A stretch of 46,389 bases of DNA from a virus. Shown here piece by piece: positions 39,771-46,389 of this stretch. A program made the position numbers and the translations under genes. The stretch's first letter is position 1; every line of letters begins with the position of its first letter. Location: positions 1 to 46,389 of the IMG/VR virus record IMGVR_UViG_3300037852_000077; one strand, written 5' to 3'. The notes under the pieces were generated by a model. The model did not search any database. It worked only from the letters and a program-made list of their open reading frames with translations, and had not been told where the DNA came from.

Positions 39771-42023
39771 ATGGCAATATCTGCCACGGCAAACCCCACC
39801 GAGAACAAATCCGCTGCAATCATCGGCACCGGCCAAAGCGTGATGACCGAGGCCGAGCGCAACAAGGTCGAGGAAACCCGCGAGAGAATCAAAGCAAGCG
39901 CGGCGTGGCTTCACGACAACTTTTGGGGTGAGTGGCAGGAAGCCTTCCGGTCCTACGAAGTAAAGACAGAAAAGCTCATCTATCCTCCTGGGCATCCTCA
40001 AGCTGGCAAAGAAGACAAGACGCGCACGAACATCGCCATGCCTGAGATGTTTGTCGGAATTCGGAAGAAAGCCGTCCGCAAAAGCCGCCGGCCGCCCAAC
40101 ATCAACGTTCGATCTTCCGATCAGCAGATAGGAGACTTCCTGTCTCACATGGCAACCGTCCAGTGGGACCGCGCCGGCGAGCAGAAGTTTCAACGGCGCC
40201 ACGTTCTTCAGGGAGACTTGTTCGGCATTTCGATCAAGCTCCATTACTACGACCAGGTAAGCCAGCAAAGGAGCTTGCGCTTCTCTACCGATAAGATTCT
40301 CAAAGAGCTTTACGTCAAGATCGATGAGAACGACAAGACGCGGAACAACTGGGTAATGGCCGATGAGGATGACAAGCGATCAGTCCGCGCTTCTCGGCTG
40401 AACGAGCAGGACCGGGCGAACGTGATGGCGAGTCTGGGACCGGAAGTGAGCCAGTCAAAGAACTTCACGCGGTTCGACGGGCCGGTATCGGAGTGGAAGT
40501 TTATCGGAGACTGGTACCCAGAGCCCGAGTTTGACGCCGTGCAGTCCTCGGCTTGGCATGTCTTCGAGGGCATCAAGGACGCGGAATGGCTGGCCTACAT
40601 GGCAAGCCAGAAATTCACCGACCCGGAGACCGGCAAGAGGCGTCCGATCATCGATCCGAAGTTTCTAGGCGAACTCGAGACCTATCGCCCGCTGGACACC
40701 ATGAACAAGAGCGAGGTATCGGGCGCCGAGCGCGACTTCAAGCAGACCCTTCGAGACGTCATCTTCAAAGCCCGGCCATCCTTCGAAGCGAGATTGATTC
40801 CTGGGCGCCGATACCTCATCCACCAGGACTACACCTTCCGCAAGGGGTTTTGCTGGATACGCTTCATCGGGAACGAGAAAGTGTTCTTAGGCGAGATGCC
40901 GCTACCATGGGACCTCGGCGGGCGCTATCCGATCAGCACCTATTGTCCGATGCCGTCCCTGCTGCAAGGGATTGGAGACTCGACGGCACGCAAAGGCCGG
41001 CACCTCTGGAAGCTCCACAACATCACCGTCTCGCAGCGCACCGACCTAATAACGAACGCTCTCAAGAAGCTGGTTGCGCTTCCCAAAGGCGCCGATATCC
41101 CTCCCGAGATCATGGATCTCGGCCTGTTCCGCGTCCTTTTCAGCGACAACTACCGGGAGATCATTGCGGCGTTCCAGGCTGCCGGCCCACAGGTTCCCGC
41201 GCAAGCGTTCGAGCAGGAAGCTGCAGTAATGCGAATGCTTCAAATGGTCGAGCCATCGATCATTGATTTCGGGGAGCAGAGCCAGGCTGTACCTAACACC
41301 GGAAAGACCGCAACCCTCGGCATCCTTCAGCAGCGATCGGCGGACGGCATCAGCGGGGACGAACTCGAATGCCTGAACGACTCGATTGCCGAGGAGACCG
41401 ATATCAAGCTGTCCATGTGGCAGCAAGTCTTGAACGAGCGCGAACTAGAAAGCCTGAGACAGAGTTTCCAGAAGAGTACGTTCTGGACGATCAGCACCGC
41501 GGGCGGGCCGGATAAGCCTCGCCTGATGTTTGACGACCCCCTCGAGCTGCAGGTTGATTTCGAAGTAGAACCCGAGATGGGGAGCACGCTGGCGCTGGAT
41601 GACGCCATCAAGAAGAACCAGGCGCAGGAGATTTACGATCGGGCAATCGCTGCCCCTACCGTTTGGAACGTCCAAGAGGCTGCTCTACGGTTGGCGCGTG
41701 CGTCCGGGGTGTCAGAGCCAGATAAGCTCATGGCACCCCCGCCGCCGCCACCGCCACCGCCACCGCCGCAAGAACCGAAGATTTCCGGCACGGTCAATGT
41801 CAAGGTCGAGGCCGACGTGGAAACGAGCCATGTCTTAATGTCCAAGGTGTTCGGCATTGCCCCGCCGTCTCCGCAAGACACGGAAGTAGCGCAGGCTCAC
41901 GAAAAGCTCGCGGAAGCCGCAGAGAGCGCGAAGCACGCCAGATTCCTCCTGGGAGAAGACCCGGACGAGGTTGCTGCCGCCCAAGGGAACAACGGCGCGG
42001 GTGGACCGCCGGCAGGCCCGTGA
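39771..42023 (+). CDS. Portal protein
   Basis: ATG 39771, 750 residues. The order is that of podovirus-type portals: an N-terminal helical part with ERNKVEETRERIKASAAWLHDNF, then TNIAMPEMFVGIRKKAVRKSRRPPNIN, a long middle with QRRHVLQGDLFGISIKLHYYD and further strand/helix segments, and a C-terminal region with a run of about 12 prolines (near 41735-41769) before a final helical tail. The portal forms the packaging and ejection channel at one vertex. Its position right after the terminase halves fits. The poly-Pro run is unusual but within one frame. Confidence 0.82.
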   Translation: MAISATANPTENKSAAIIGTGQSVMTEAERNKVEETRERIKASAAWLHDNFWGEWQEAFRSYEVKTEKLIYPPGHPQAGKEDKTRTNIAMPEMFVGIRKKAVRKSRRPPNINVRSSDQQIGDFLSHMATVQWDRAGEQKFQRRHVLQGDLFGISIKLHYYDQVSQQRSLRFSTDKILKELYVKIDENDKTRNNWVMADEDDKRSVRASRLNEQDRANVMASLGPEVSQSKNFTRFDGPVSEWKFIGDWYPEPEFDAVQSSAWHVFEGIKDAEWLAYMASQKFTDPETGKRRPIIDPKFLGELETYRPLDTMNKSEVSGAERDFKQTLRDVIFKARPSFEARLIPGRRYLIHQDYTFRKGFCWIRFIGNEKVFLGEMPLPWDLGGRYPISTYCPMPSLLQGIGDSTARKGRHLWKLHNITVSQRTDLITNALKKLVALPKGADIPPEIMDLGLFRVLFSDNYREIIAAFQAAGPQVPAQAFEQEAAVMRMLQMVEPSIIDFGEQSQAVPNTGKTATLGILQQRSADGISGDELECLNDSIAEETDIKLSMWQQVLNERELESLRQSFQKSTFWTISTAGGPDKPRLMFDDPLELQVDFEVEPEMGSTLALDDAIKKNQAQEIYDRAIAAPTVWNVQEAALRLARASGVSEPDKLMAPPPPPPPPPPPQEPKISGTVNVKVEADVETSHVLMSKVFGIAPPSPQDTEVAQAHEKLAEAAESAKHARFLLGEDPDEVAAAQGNNGAGGPPAGP

Positions 42024-42024
42024 G

Positions 42025-42258
42025 ATGGACTTCACCGAAACCGATCGGCTGGTTCTTGGCAGGCTGCTGGACGACCCTGAACTACTCTCCCTACTGAAAT
42101 CGATCGATTCTACTCGAGCAGAATTCTATTTGAGTGAATTGCTGCACGAAACCCAGGCCGACTCGCCTAACATGAACAAAATCATCCAGCTTGCTTCGAA
42201 GTTTGCTGAGAGGCGGGAAGGTGTCCAGAGATACGGTATCGAATCAAAGAACCGGTAG
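42025..42258 (+). CDS. Small helical protein after portal
   Basis: ATG 42025, two bases after the portal stop; 77 residues. Helical throughout (TDRLVLGRLLDDPELLSLLKSIDSTRAEFYLSELLHE) with an acidic-basic balance typical of small phage head or accessory proteins. Family not identified. Confidence 0.7.
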   Translation: MDFTETDRLVLGRLLDDPELLSLLKSIDSTRAEFYLSELLHETQADSPNMNKIIQLASKFAERREGVQRYGIESKNR

Positions 42259-42259
42259 C

Positions 42260-42475
42260 ATGGACAACGGATACCACGTAAGGATTTTCTTCAAACCAGA
42301 GGAAAACGGCGAGATCGAAGAAAAGCGATTTCGATGCTTACTGGCGCGTTCTCCGCAGGGCGCTATCACCAAAGCGTTCGAACTGAGCCGGAAGCGGAAT
42401 GGCGGGGAGCACTCCAATTATGGATGCAAAAAAATAACGATAGAAATTACCTGCCTTGGGCCCGTCGATCAGTAG
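42260..42475 (+). CDS. Small hypothetical protein with recoded tail
   Basis: ATG 42260, 71 residues, strand-rich (HVRIFFKPEENGEIEEKRFRCLL, ITIEIT) and ending CLGPVDQ. The last seven residues are encoded again at 42721-42744 with a different codon at six of the seven positions, all at third bases. That suggests the gene's 3' end was replaced when a homing element inserted between the two copies. Ribosome site is weak. Confidence 0.7.
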   Translation: MDNGYHVRIFFKPEENGEIEEKRFRCLLARSPQGAITKAFELSRKRNGGEHSNYGCKKITIEITCLGPVDQ

Positions 42476-42493
42476 TAGAATCTCGACCAATGA

Positions 42494-42715
42494 AAACCAT
42501 TTCCCTCTAGGAACAGCCGAAAACCTGTTGGGTGTGTTTCGCAATTCAAAGGGGTCTCCCATCAGCCAGGGCCTAGACCATGGAAAGCGGCAATCGCCAT
42601 AAACAGAAAACCCCTCTATCTTGGTAGTTTCAGCACCGAAGAAGCCGCTGCTCTCGCCTACAACGAAGCTGCACAACGCCACTTCGGAGAGTTTGCAAGA
42701 CTCAACGTTCTTTAG
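42494..42715 (+). pseudogene. Decayed HNH-AP2 homing endonuclease remnant
   Basis: In the frame starting at 42494 the sequence reads RKPVGCVSQFKGVSHQ, RPWKAAIAI, LYLGSFSTEEAAALA and YNEAAQRHFGEFARLNVL, closely matching the AP2 end of the gene at 38161 (SNFKGVSYD, RPWRVRIRI, HYVGRF, YNEAATIHFGEFAWLN). The HNH half, and any start codon, are missing: a TGA at 42491 closes the frame. It is a C-terminal relic flanked by two versions of the neighbouring gene's tail and by TAGTAGA at 42473 and 42713. Confidence 0.85.
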
Positions 42716-42752
42716 TAGAGTGCCTCGGTCCGGTTGACCAATAGGAGGACTT

Positions 42753-42965
42753 ATGGCGGGAGCAGGGCAGAAAATGAAGCCGCACGAAGAGCGAGTCGTG
42801 AAAGAGAAAGAGGAATTGGACGAGAAGCTCTCGAAGCTGAGGCTGTTTTTCACCTCGGAGACGTTTGGCGAAGTCAACGCGAACGAGCAAGCACGGCTGA
42901 AGCGGCAAGAAGAGGCTATGAACACGTACTCCGAAATTCTTGGAGAGCGCATCGCAGCGTTTTGA
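42753..42965 (+). CDS. Small helical phage protein
   Basis: ATG 42753 follows TAGGAGG; 70 residues. The pattern HEERVVKEKEELDEKLSKL, then F-x-SETF...ANEQARLKRQEEAMNTY and SEILGERIAAF fits a widespread family of short helical phage proteins (some are annotated as crAss001_48-related). Function unknown. It begins right after the copied gene tail. Confidence 0.72.
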   Translation: MAGAGQKMKPHEERVVKEKEELDEKLSKLRLFFTSETFGEVNANEQARLKRQEEAMNTYSEILGERIAAF

Positions 42966-43086
42966 AACTCACTTGGCCGTATGGGTGTGCGGAGAGATTC
43001 CGTGACCGAGAACCGCGTGGATAACTCGATGAAACAAAGGCTGAGTGAGAAGTGAAAGGACGAGATTGAACACTGGCCGAATGGTA

Positions 43087-43103
43087 CGCGGGGAGACCCC
43101 GCG
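43087..43103. other. Perfect hairpin in non-coding gap
   Basis: CGCGGGG-AGA-CCCCGCG forms a 7-base-pair stem with a three-base loop in the 200-base gap before the gene at 43167. No T-run follows. Apart from this and a doubtful 17-codon frame near 43002, the gap (42966-43166) shows nothing I can support. Confidence 0.6.
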
Positions 43104-43166
43104 GCAAGTCGGGCTCTTTTGCGAGGGCCAAAGGCTGGGAAACAAAGGTCAGTGAAGTAAAGTCTT

Positions 43167-43352
43167 ATGACAGGACCAACCTCTACCACACACGTAGCCA
43201 CGTGCGCCATTTGTCGTATGGACTTCTACAAGCAGGCGACCAGCTACCGCCTAATCTGCCGCAAGTGTGAATTAGCTGCGATCAAGGACAAAGCAAAAGA
43301 CGATAGGGTTCCTGCCGGCCCGGCTGCCGCCCTTGGAAAGCAGCCGACGTGA
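43167..43352 (+). CDS. Small zinc-knuckle protein
   Basis: ATG 43167, 61 residues. CAIC (13-16) and CRKC (about 31-34) form a zinc ribbon; the tail is Ala/Pro-rich. It is coupled to the glycosyltransferase gene by a GTGA overlap. The ribosome site is weak, and no family can be named. Confidence 0.68.
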   Translation: MTGPTSTTHVATCAICRMDFYKQATSYRLICRKCELAAIKDKAKDDRVPAGPAAALGKQPT

Positions 43353-44485
43353 AGGTATGCCTGATTTGGTGCGGAAGCATGACGGCGGCCTGGTCGGTCG
43401 GAGACGGGCTCGCAAACGCCTTAAATAAAGCCGGCAACCATGTTCTCCGAATTCCTCGCGGCAGGCGCGAATGTCCCCTCGTAACAGTGGAAGCTCTGAA
43501 CCTGGCCGATGTGATTATCGTCAGCGGTCCGGAGCACATCTTGCGGTCCCAGGTGAAAGGAGAATTGCCGACACCCTACGCCTTCTCGGACCGGGAAGTG
43601 TCGCTCTACGAGTGGAAGAACGAAGTGAAGCCTCCGAAAATCTTCATGTACCACGAAACAAACCGGCGCGAGGACCAGAACTTCGGCTTCGAGGACTATC
43701 TTCAGTACGGTGACTACCACTTCTTTCCGGCCATTCAGGATGCCGAGACGTTCGATCAAGAGCATTTTGCGAAAGGTCGATCGTTCTGGCTGCCGTTCGG
43801 CGTGGATACCGACGTGTTCAAGCCGCTGAAGTGCCCGCATTGCGACTACGGGTTAGGAACGATTCTCGGGGTGCGCGAACCAAAGAGCGGCGAGACGATG
43901 TTCCAGGCACAAACGAACTACTGCAAGGTTTGTCTTGGCTCGAGGACGGCACCGAGTCCCAAGGATATCGATGTGGGCTTCATCGGACTGATTTACCCGA
44001 AACGGCACCTGTACCTCGAGAGCCTTGCGCGGCACGTCAAGGACGGCGATCCCATTCCGATGACTGGCAATGTCCAGGTTTTGGACATAGACGGGCTGGC
44101 GTACCACGATCAGGCCATGCGGCTGGCGATGAACTACCGGAGGATCAAGGTGTTCCTGAACCTGCCGGCGTACTCCGAGCTGATAACGACCAAGGTTGTC
44201 GAGGTAATGGCGTGCGGGAGTTTCATGCTCACGCCGATGCTCGAGGGCGCAGCCGAACCTAACTGCATATTCGTGCATGGGAAGGAATTGGCCTACTACC
44301 GGCCTTCGAATCTGCCGTTCCTGGTTCAGACCTGGCGGGAGTTTGTCGATCGAGACCAGCTTCGGGAGAGCATTGCGACCGCGGGCATGATGCGCGTGCG
44401 GGAAACGCTGAGTCTCAAGAAGCAGATAGCGGAGATTTTCTACAAGACCATCATTGAGAGAGCGAAGACGGCGACCATCCAGTGA
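43349..44485 (+). CDS. Glycosyltransferase, GT-B/CgeB-like
   Basis: GTG 43349 in a GTGA overlap; 378 residues. The N-terminal half is a Rossmann-like domain (KVCLIWCGSMTAAWSVGDGLANALN). A second domain starts at DIDVGFIGLIYPKRHLYLESL and continues with AYHDQAMRLAMNYRRIKVFLNL, then TKVVEVMACGSFMLTP in the position of the nucleotide-sugar site, as in CgeB-like glycosyltransferases. An extra zinc knuckle (CPHC... CKVC) is inserted between the domains. Substrate and acceptor are unknown; the neighbouring epimerase and methyltransferase suggest a sugar-modification set. Confidence 0.82.
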   Translation: MKVCLIWCGSMTAAWSVGDGLANALNKAGNHVLRIPRGRRECPLVTVEALNLADVIIVSGPEHILRSQVKGELPTPYAFSDREVSLYEWKNEVKPPKIFMYHETNRREDQNFGFEDYLQYGDYHFFPAIQDAETFDQEHFAKGRSFWLPFGVDTDVFKPLKCPHCDYGLGTILGVREPKSGETMFQAQTNYCKVCLGSRTAPSPKDIDVGFIGLIYPKRHLYLESLARHVKDGDPIPMTGNVQVLDIDGLAYHDQAMRLAMNYRRIKVFLNLPAYSELITTKVVEVMACGSFMLTPMLEGAAEPNCIFVHGKELAYYRPSNLPFLVQTWREFVDRDQLRESIATAGMMRVRETLSLKKQIAEIFYKTIIERAKTATIQ

Positions 44486-44502
44486 TGTACGAGGGGGGTT
44501 CG

Positions 44503-44616
44503 ATGAAGAAGCAATTGCCTTGGGCCGAGCGCACAGCCAAGCCGCACCGCGACGATGCTCTGTACCGCAGGACCGTCAAACGGGTACCTCGCAAGGTTAG
44601 AAAGGAAAAACGATGA
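44503..44616 (+). CDS. 37-residue basic microprotein
   Basis: ATG 44503 (GGGGGG upstream) gives 37 residues with high Arg/Lys content (KPHRDDALYRRTVKRVPRKVRKEKR), coupled to the epimerase gene by a TGA overlap with its ATG. Possibly nucleic-acid binding; existence rests only on spacing and a ribosome-site-like sequence. Confidence 0.5.
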   Translation: MKKQLPWAERTAKPHRDDALYRRTVKRVPRKVRKEKR

Positions 44617-45524
44617 GAACGGCACTTGTTACCGGAGGCGCCGGCTTCCTGGGACGAGTTTTGATTCCGCGGTTGCTCGAGGCGGGTTATGAGGTTCATT
44701 CGGTGGATCCGGAGTATGGTGTCCATGGACTTAACACGGACCTTGGTTGCGGGCACGTCGTGCACCTGTACGCCGAACGCTTCGAAACCTTCCAGATCAA
44801 GGCCAAACGCTACGACCTGGTGTTCCACCTAGCGTCCTACCTCACCAAGTACGATATCGAGCAGCGCAATAAGATGGGCATGGAGGCCTTCCGGGATATT
44901 GACCTGGACCTACAGATGGCTCAATACCTCGAGAATCTCCCACCGCGGGAGCGCGTTGTCTGGTTATCCTCTTGCGCGACAGACGCTGAGGGCGTGGAAG
45001 TGTACGCCTTCAACAAGTACGTCTCGGAACGCTTTGCTCGTTGGCTAGGAAAGCGGGAGCGCGTTCCAATATCGATTCTCAAGCCGTATGCCGGCTACGG
45101 GCCCGGCCAAAGCCTGAGTTATCCGATGACTGCGATCATCCACCGAGCTCTACGGCTAGAAGACCCGCTGTACGTTTGGGGAAGCAAGAAGACCGTGCGA
45201 GACTGGATTTACGTGGACGACATAGTAGACGCGATATTGATGGCCGCAGACGGGATTTTCCCGAAGGGTGGCGCTATTCCGATCGGGACCGGAGTGCCTA
45301 CATCTTTCGGTGAACTGGCGATGCAGATAGCCTTGCAATGCGGGTATTCCCCGCAGATCACTGCCGACCTCGAGAAGCCAATCGGTTCTGAGCATCGTGT
45401 CGCAACGACTGCCGTTGCCGAGAGCTTCGGTTTCAAGGCCAAGGTGACGCTGGCCGAGGGACTTGCGCGGTGCATTGCCGTAGCTAAGGAGAAAAGCGCA
45501 ACCTTCCGCGGAGTAGGAGTGTGA
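44613..45524 (+). CDS. NAD-dependent epimerase/dehydratase
   Basis: ATG 44613, AAAGGAAAAACG upstream; 303 residues. It has TGGAGFLG for NAD (7-14), a Ser-Ser before the active site (WLSSCATD) and YAFNK, the Tyr-x3-Lys catalytic pair (about 131-135), then a substrate domain with RDWIYVDDIVDAIL. These are short-chain sugar-nucleotide epimerases or dehydratases; the precise sugar cannot be read. It pairs with the glycosyltransferase before and the methyltransferase after. Confidence 0.88.
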   Translation: MRTALVTGGAGFLGRVLIPRLLEAGYEVHSVDPEYGVHGLNTDLGCGHVVHLYAERFETFQIKAKRYDLVFHLASYLTKYDIEQRNKMGMEAFRDIDLDLQMAQYLENLPPRERVVWLSSCATDAEGVEVYAFNKYVSERFARWLGKRERVPISILKPYAGYGPGQSLSYPMTAIIHRALRLEDPLYVWGSKKTVRDWIYVDDIVDAILMAADGIFPKGGAIPIGTGVPTSFGELAMQIALQCGYSPQITADLEKPIGSEHRVATTAVAESFGFKAKVTLAEGLARCIAVAKEKSATFRGVGV

Positions 45525-46153
45525 TACGCCTGCACGAACTCGATCGACCTGCCGTCCTAAACAGGCAAGCTATGGCGCCGGCCCGCGTCTACGTCAACGA
45601 CCCCACCCAGAACAATCGCATTCGCCACGCTCGAGAAGAGGTAAAGCGGATTCTCCTGATGCTGAAGAGCGATTACGTCTCGACCGCCCACACCTTCAGG
45701 ACCATCGTGGAGCTTGGCGCGAACTCCTGCGATATCTCCGGACAGTTTTCCATGGGACACCGCGTCCACGTTTGGGAGATCAGTCCGACCTGCATTGAGT
45801 ACATCACCAGGAACTTCCCATGGGTGAAGGTCCACGCCGAAGACCTGGAGGACGCGCAGACGATGCCGGCAGACGTGCTAATTCTGTGCGAAGTGCTCGA
45901 ACACCTGACAGATCCGGACGCACTCGTAAAAAAATGGCTTCCAGAGGCTCGCTACGCGCTTATCTCGTCCCCCTTGGAGGGAGACCTCACCGGAGATTTG
46001 AGCGGAGGAGAGCATGTCTGGAGCTTCAAGGAGCAGGACTTCCAGAACTTCGCCAAGATCGGCGGGCATGAAGTGCAACGGCAGTTTGATTTCCAGATGG
46101 GGCAGTACCGAATCAAGATGATGTGTACCAAGCGCAAGGAGGGCAGTCCATGA
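45521..46153 (+). CDS. Class I SAM-dependent methyltransferase
   Basis: GTG 45521 (GTGA overlap), 210 residues. VELGANSCDISGQF is the SAM-binding motif I, DLEDAQTMPADVLILCEVLEHL gives motifs II-IV, and a C-terminal substrate domain follows with SSPLEGD and an aromatic end. It differs from the DNA methyltransferase at 33063 and fits small-molecule or sugar methyltransferases. It overlaps the epimerase stop by four bases. Confidence 0.83.
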   Translation: MIRLHELDRPAVLNRQAMAPARVYVNDPTQNNRIRHAREEVKRILLMLKSDYVSTAHTFRTIVELGANSCDISGQFSMGHRVHVWEISPTCIEYITRNFPWVKVHAEDLEDAQTMPADVLILCEVLEHLTDPDALVKKWLPEARYALISSPLEGDLTGDLSGGEHVWSFKEQDFQNFAKIGGHEVQRQFDFQMGQYRIKMMCTKRKEGSP

Positions 46154-46323
46154 AGAACACCGCATACGAGATAGCCGAAGACGCCTGCAAGAAGCAGCTC
46201 GAGGCCATTCATGGCACCGTCGAGGAAGGGATGACGGTTCACGGTACTCTAACCTTTGCGAAGTGGGCTGAAGCGGTCGAATCGGCTTTGGAGTCGGTAT
46301 GCCGCGAGATGGAAAAGGATTAG
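46150..46323 (+). CDS. Small hypothetical protein
   Basis: ATG 46150 (AAGGAGG upstream), 57 residues, helical, no motif. Last gene in the window, overlapping the methyltransferase stop by four bases. Confidence 0.7.
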   Translation: MKNTAYEIAEDACKKQLEAIHGTVEEGMTVHGTLTFAKWAEAVESALESVCREMEKD

Positions 46324-46346
46324 ATCACACCCCCCTACGCAACGTG

Positions 46347-46377
46347 TTGACATTGCAGACAGTTCGGCTGCTATGCT
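46347..46377 (+). promoter_or_regulatory. Sigma70-like promoter
   Basis: TTGACA (46347) and TATGCT (46372) are 19 bases apart. TTGACATTGCAG nearly matches TTGACATTACAG at 26690. It probably serves a gene starting beyond the window end. Confidence 0.55.
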
Positions 46378-46389
46378 TGCTGCCGTGAA

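Noticed and set aside
39741-39771. tRNA-like T-arm (GGTGCGAATC)
   Set aside because: No acceptor, D or anticodon arms fit around it; the sequence is explained by the hairpin and the start region.
39408-40268. A 286-codon open frame on the - strand
   Set aside because: It is antisense to the terminase nuclease half and the portal, whose motifs are clear.
42753-42965. Anti-CBASS Acb2-type protein
   Set aside because: Size and helical nature fit loosely, but the REKSLA...WANAxIAR pattern of that family is missing.
42338-43210. A 290-codon open frame on the - strand
   Set aside because: It crosses three supported + strand genes and the relic, has no ribosome site, and its product is low in known motifs; it is most likely a shadow.
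1-46389. CRISPR array
   Set aside because: No regularly spaced repeats with similar-sized spacers were seen on either strand.

Overview
This 46.4 kb window looks like part of a tailed-phage genome. It holds a small terminase subunit candidate, a large terminase (in two pieces), a portal protein, a virion-type giant protein and about 65 tightly packed small genes. All are on the + strand, mostly joined by ATGA, GTGA or TAATG stop/start overlaps. Coding sequence is moderately G+C-rich with G/C-ending codons. No integrase, partition system, rRNA, tRNA or CRISPR array was seen, so a lytic or incompletely sampled phage is the simplest reading. The host cannot be named from the sequence. No DNA or RNA polymerase, major capsid or endolysin was recognised; the missing capsid genes probably lie outside the window.

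Region 1 (1-14963) reads as the end of a late gene block: a truncated unknown protein, a deoxyhypusine-synthase homologue, one 12.8 kb gene for a roughly 4250-residue polyvalent protein (N6-adenine methylase plus SNF2 helicase core, DarB-like) and a small Pro-rich protein, followed by a terminator at 15070-15100. Region 2 (15105-22288) starts with a promoter-like site and a small XRE regulator. It continues with a Gp157-like protein, a 492-residue protein that may act in recombination, and a run of small genes including three winged-helix or LexA-like DNA binders and a J-domain-like protein. Region 3 (22289-26603) opens with a promoter-rich spacer. It then has a cluster of DnaA-box-like sites (candidate origin), a gene that appears to be joined by a -1 frameshift to a nuclease-like domain, and an HNH nuclease. 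Region 4 (26655-29351) starts at a strong terminator and a TTGACA promoter; it has a lipoprotein, small membrane proteins, basic Gly-rich proteins and a structured non-coding stretch. Region 5 (29352-32469) is another run of small genes, several with zinc-ribbon cysteines, plus an RNase H-like protein.

Region 6 (32551-42475) is the packaging module: small terminase candidate, a DNA methyltransferase with five copies of the catalytic SPPY/F motif, accessory genes, the large terminase and the portal. The terminase is split into an ATPase half and a nuclease half by 1.6 kb carrying a radical-SAM gene, a zinc-ribbon gene and an HNH-AP2 homing endonuclease. A decayed HNH-AP2 relic lies 3 kb downstream (42494-42715), flanked by two synonymous versions of the same gene tail. 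Region 7 (42753-46389) holds small genes and a putative sugar cassette: glycosyltransferase, NAD-dependent epimerase and SAM methyltransferase.

The most unusual items are the multi-SPPY methyltransferase, the split terminase with its insertion cargo, the recoded gene tail around the dead homing endonuclease, the phage-borne deoxyhypusine-synthase homologue, and a repeated TGGC-N6-TGGCACA element ahead of three gene blocks.
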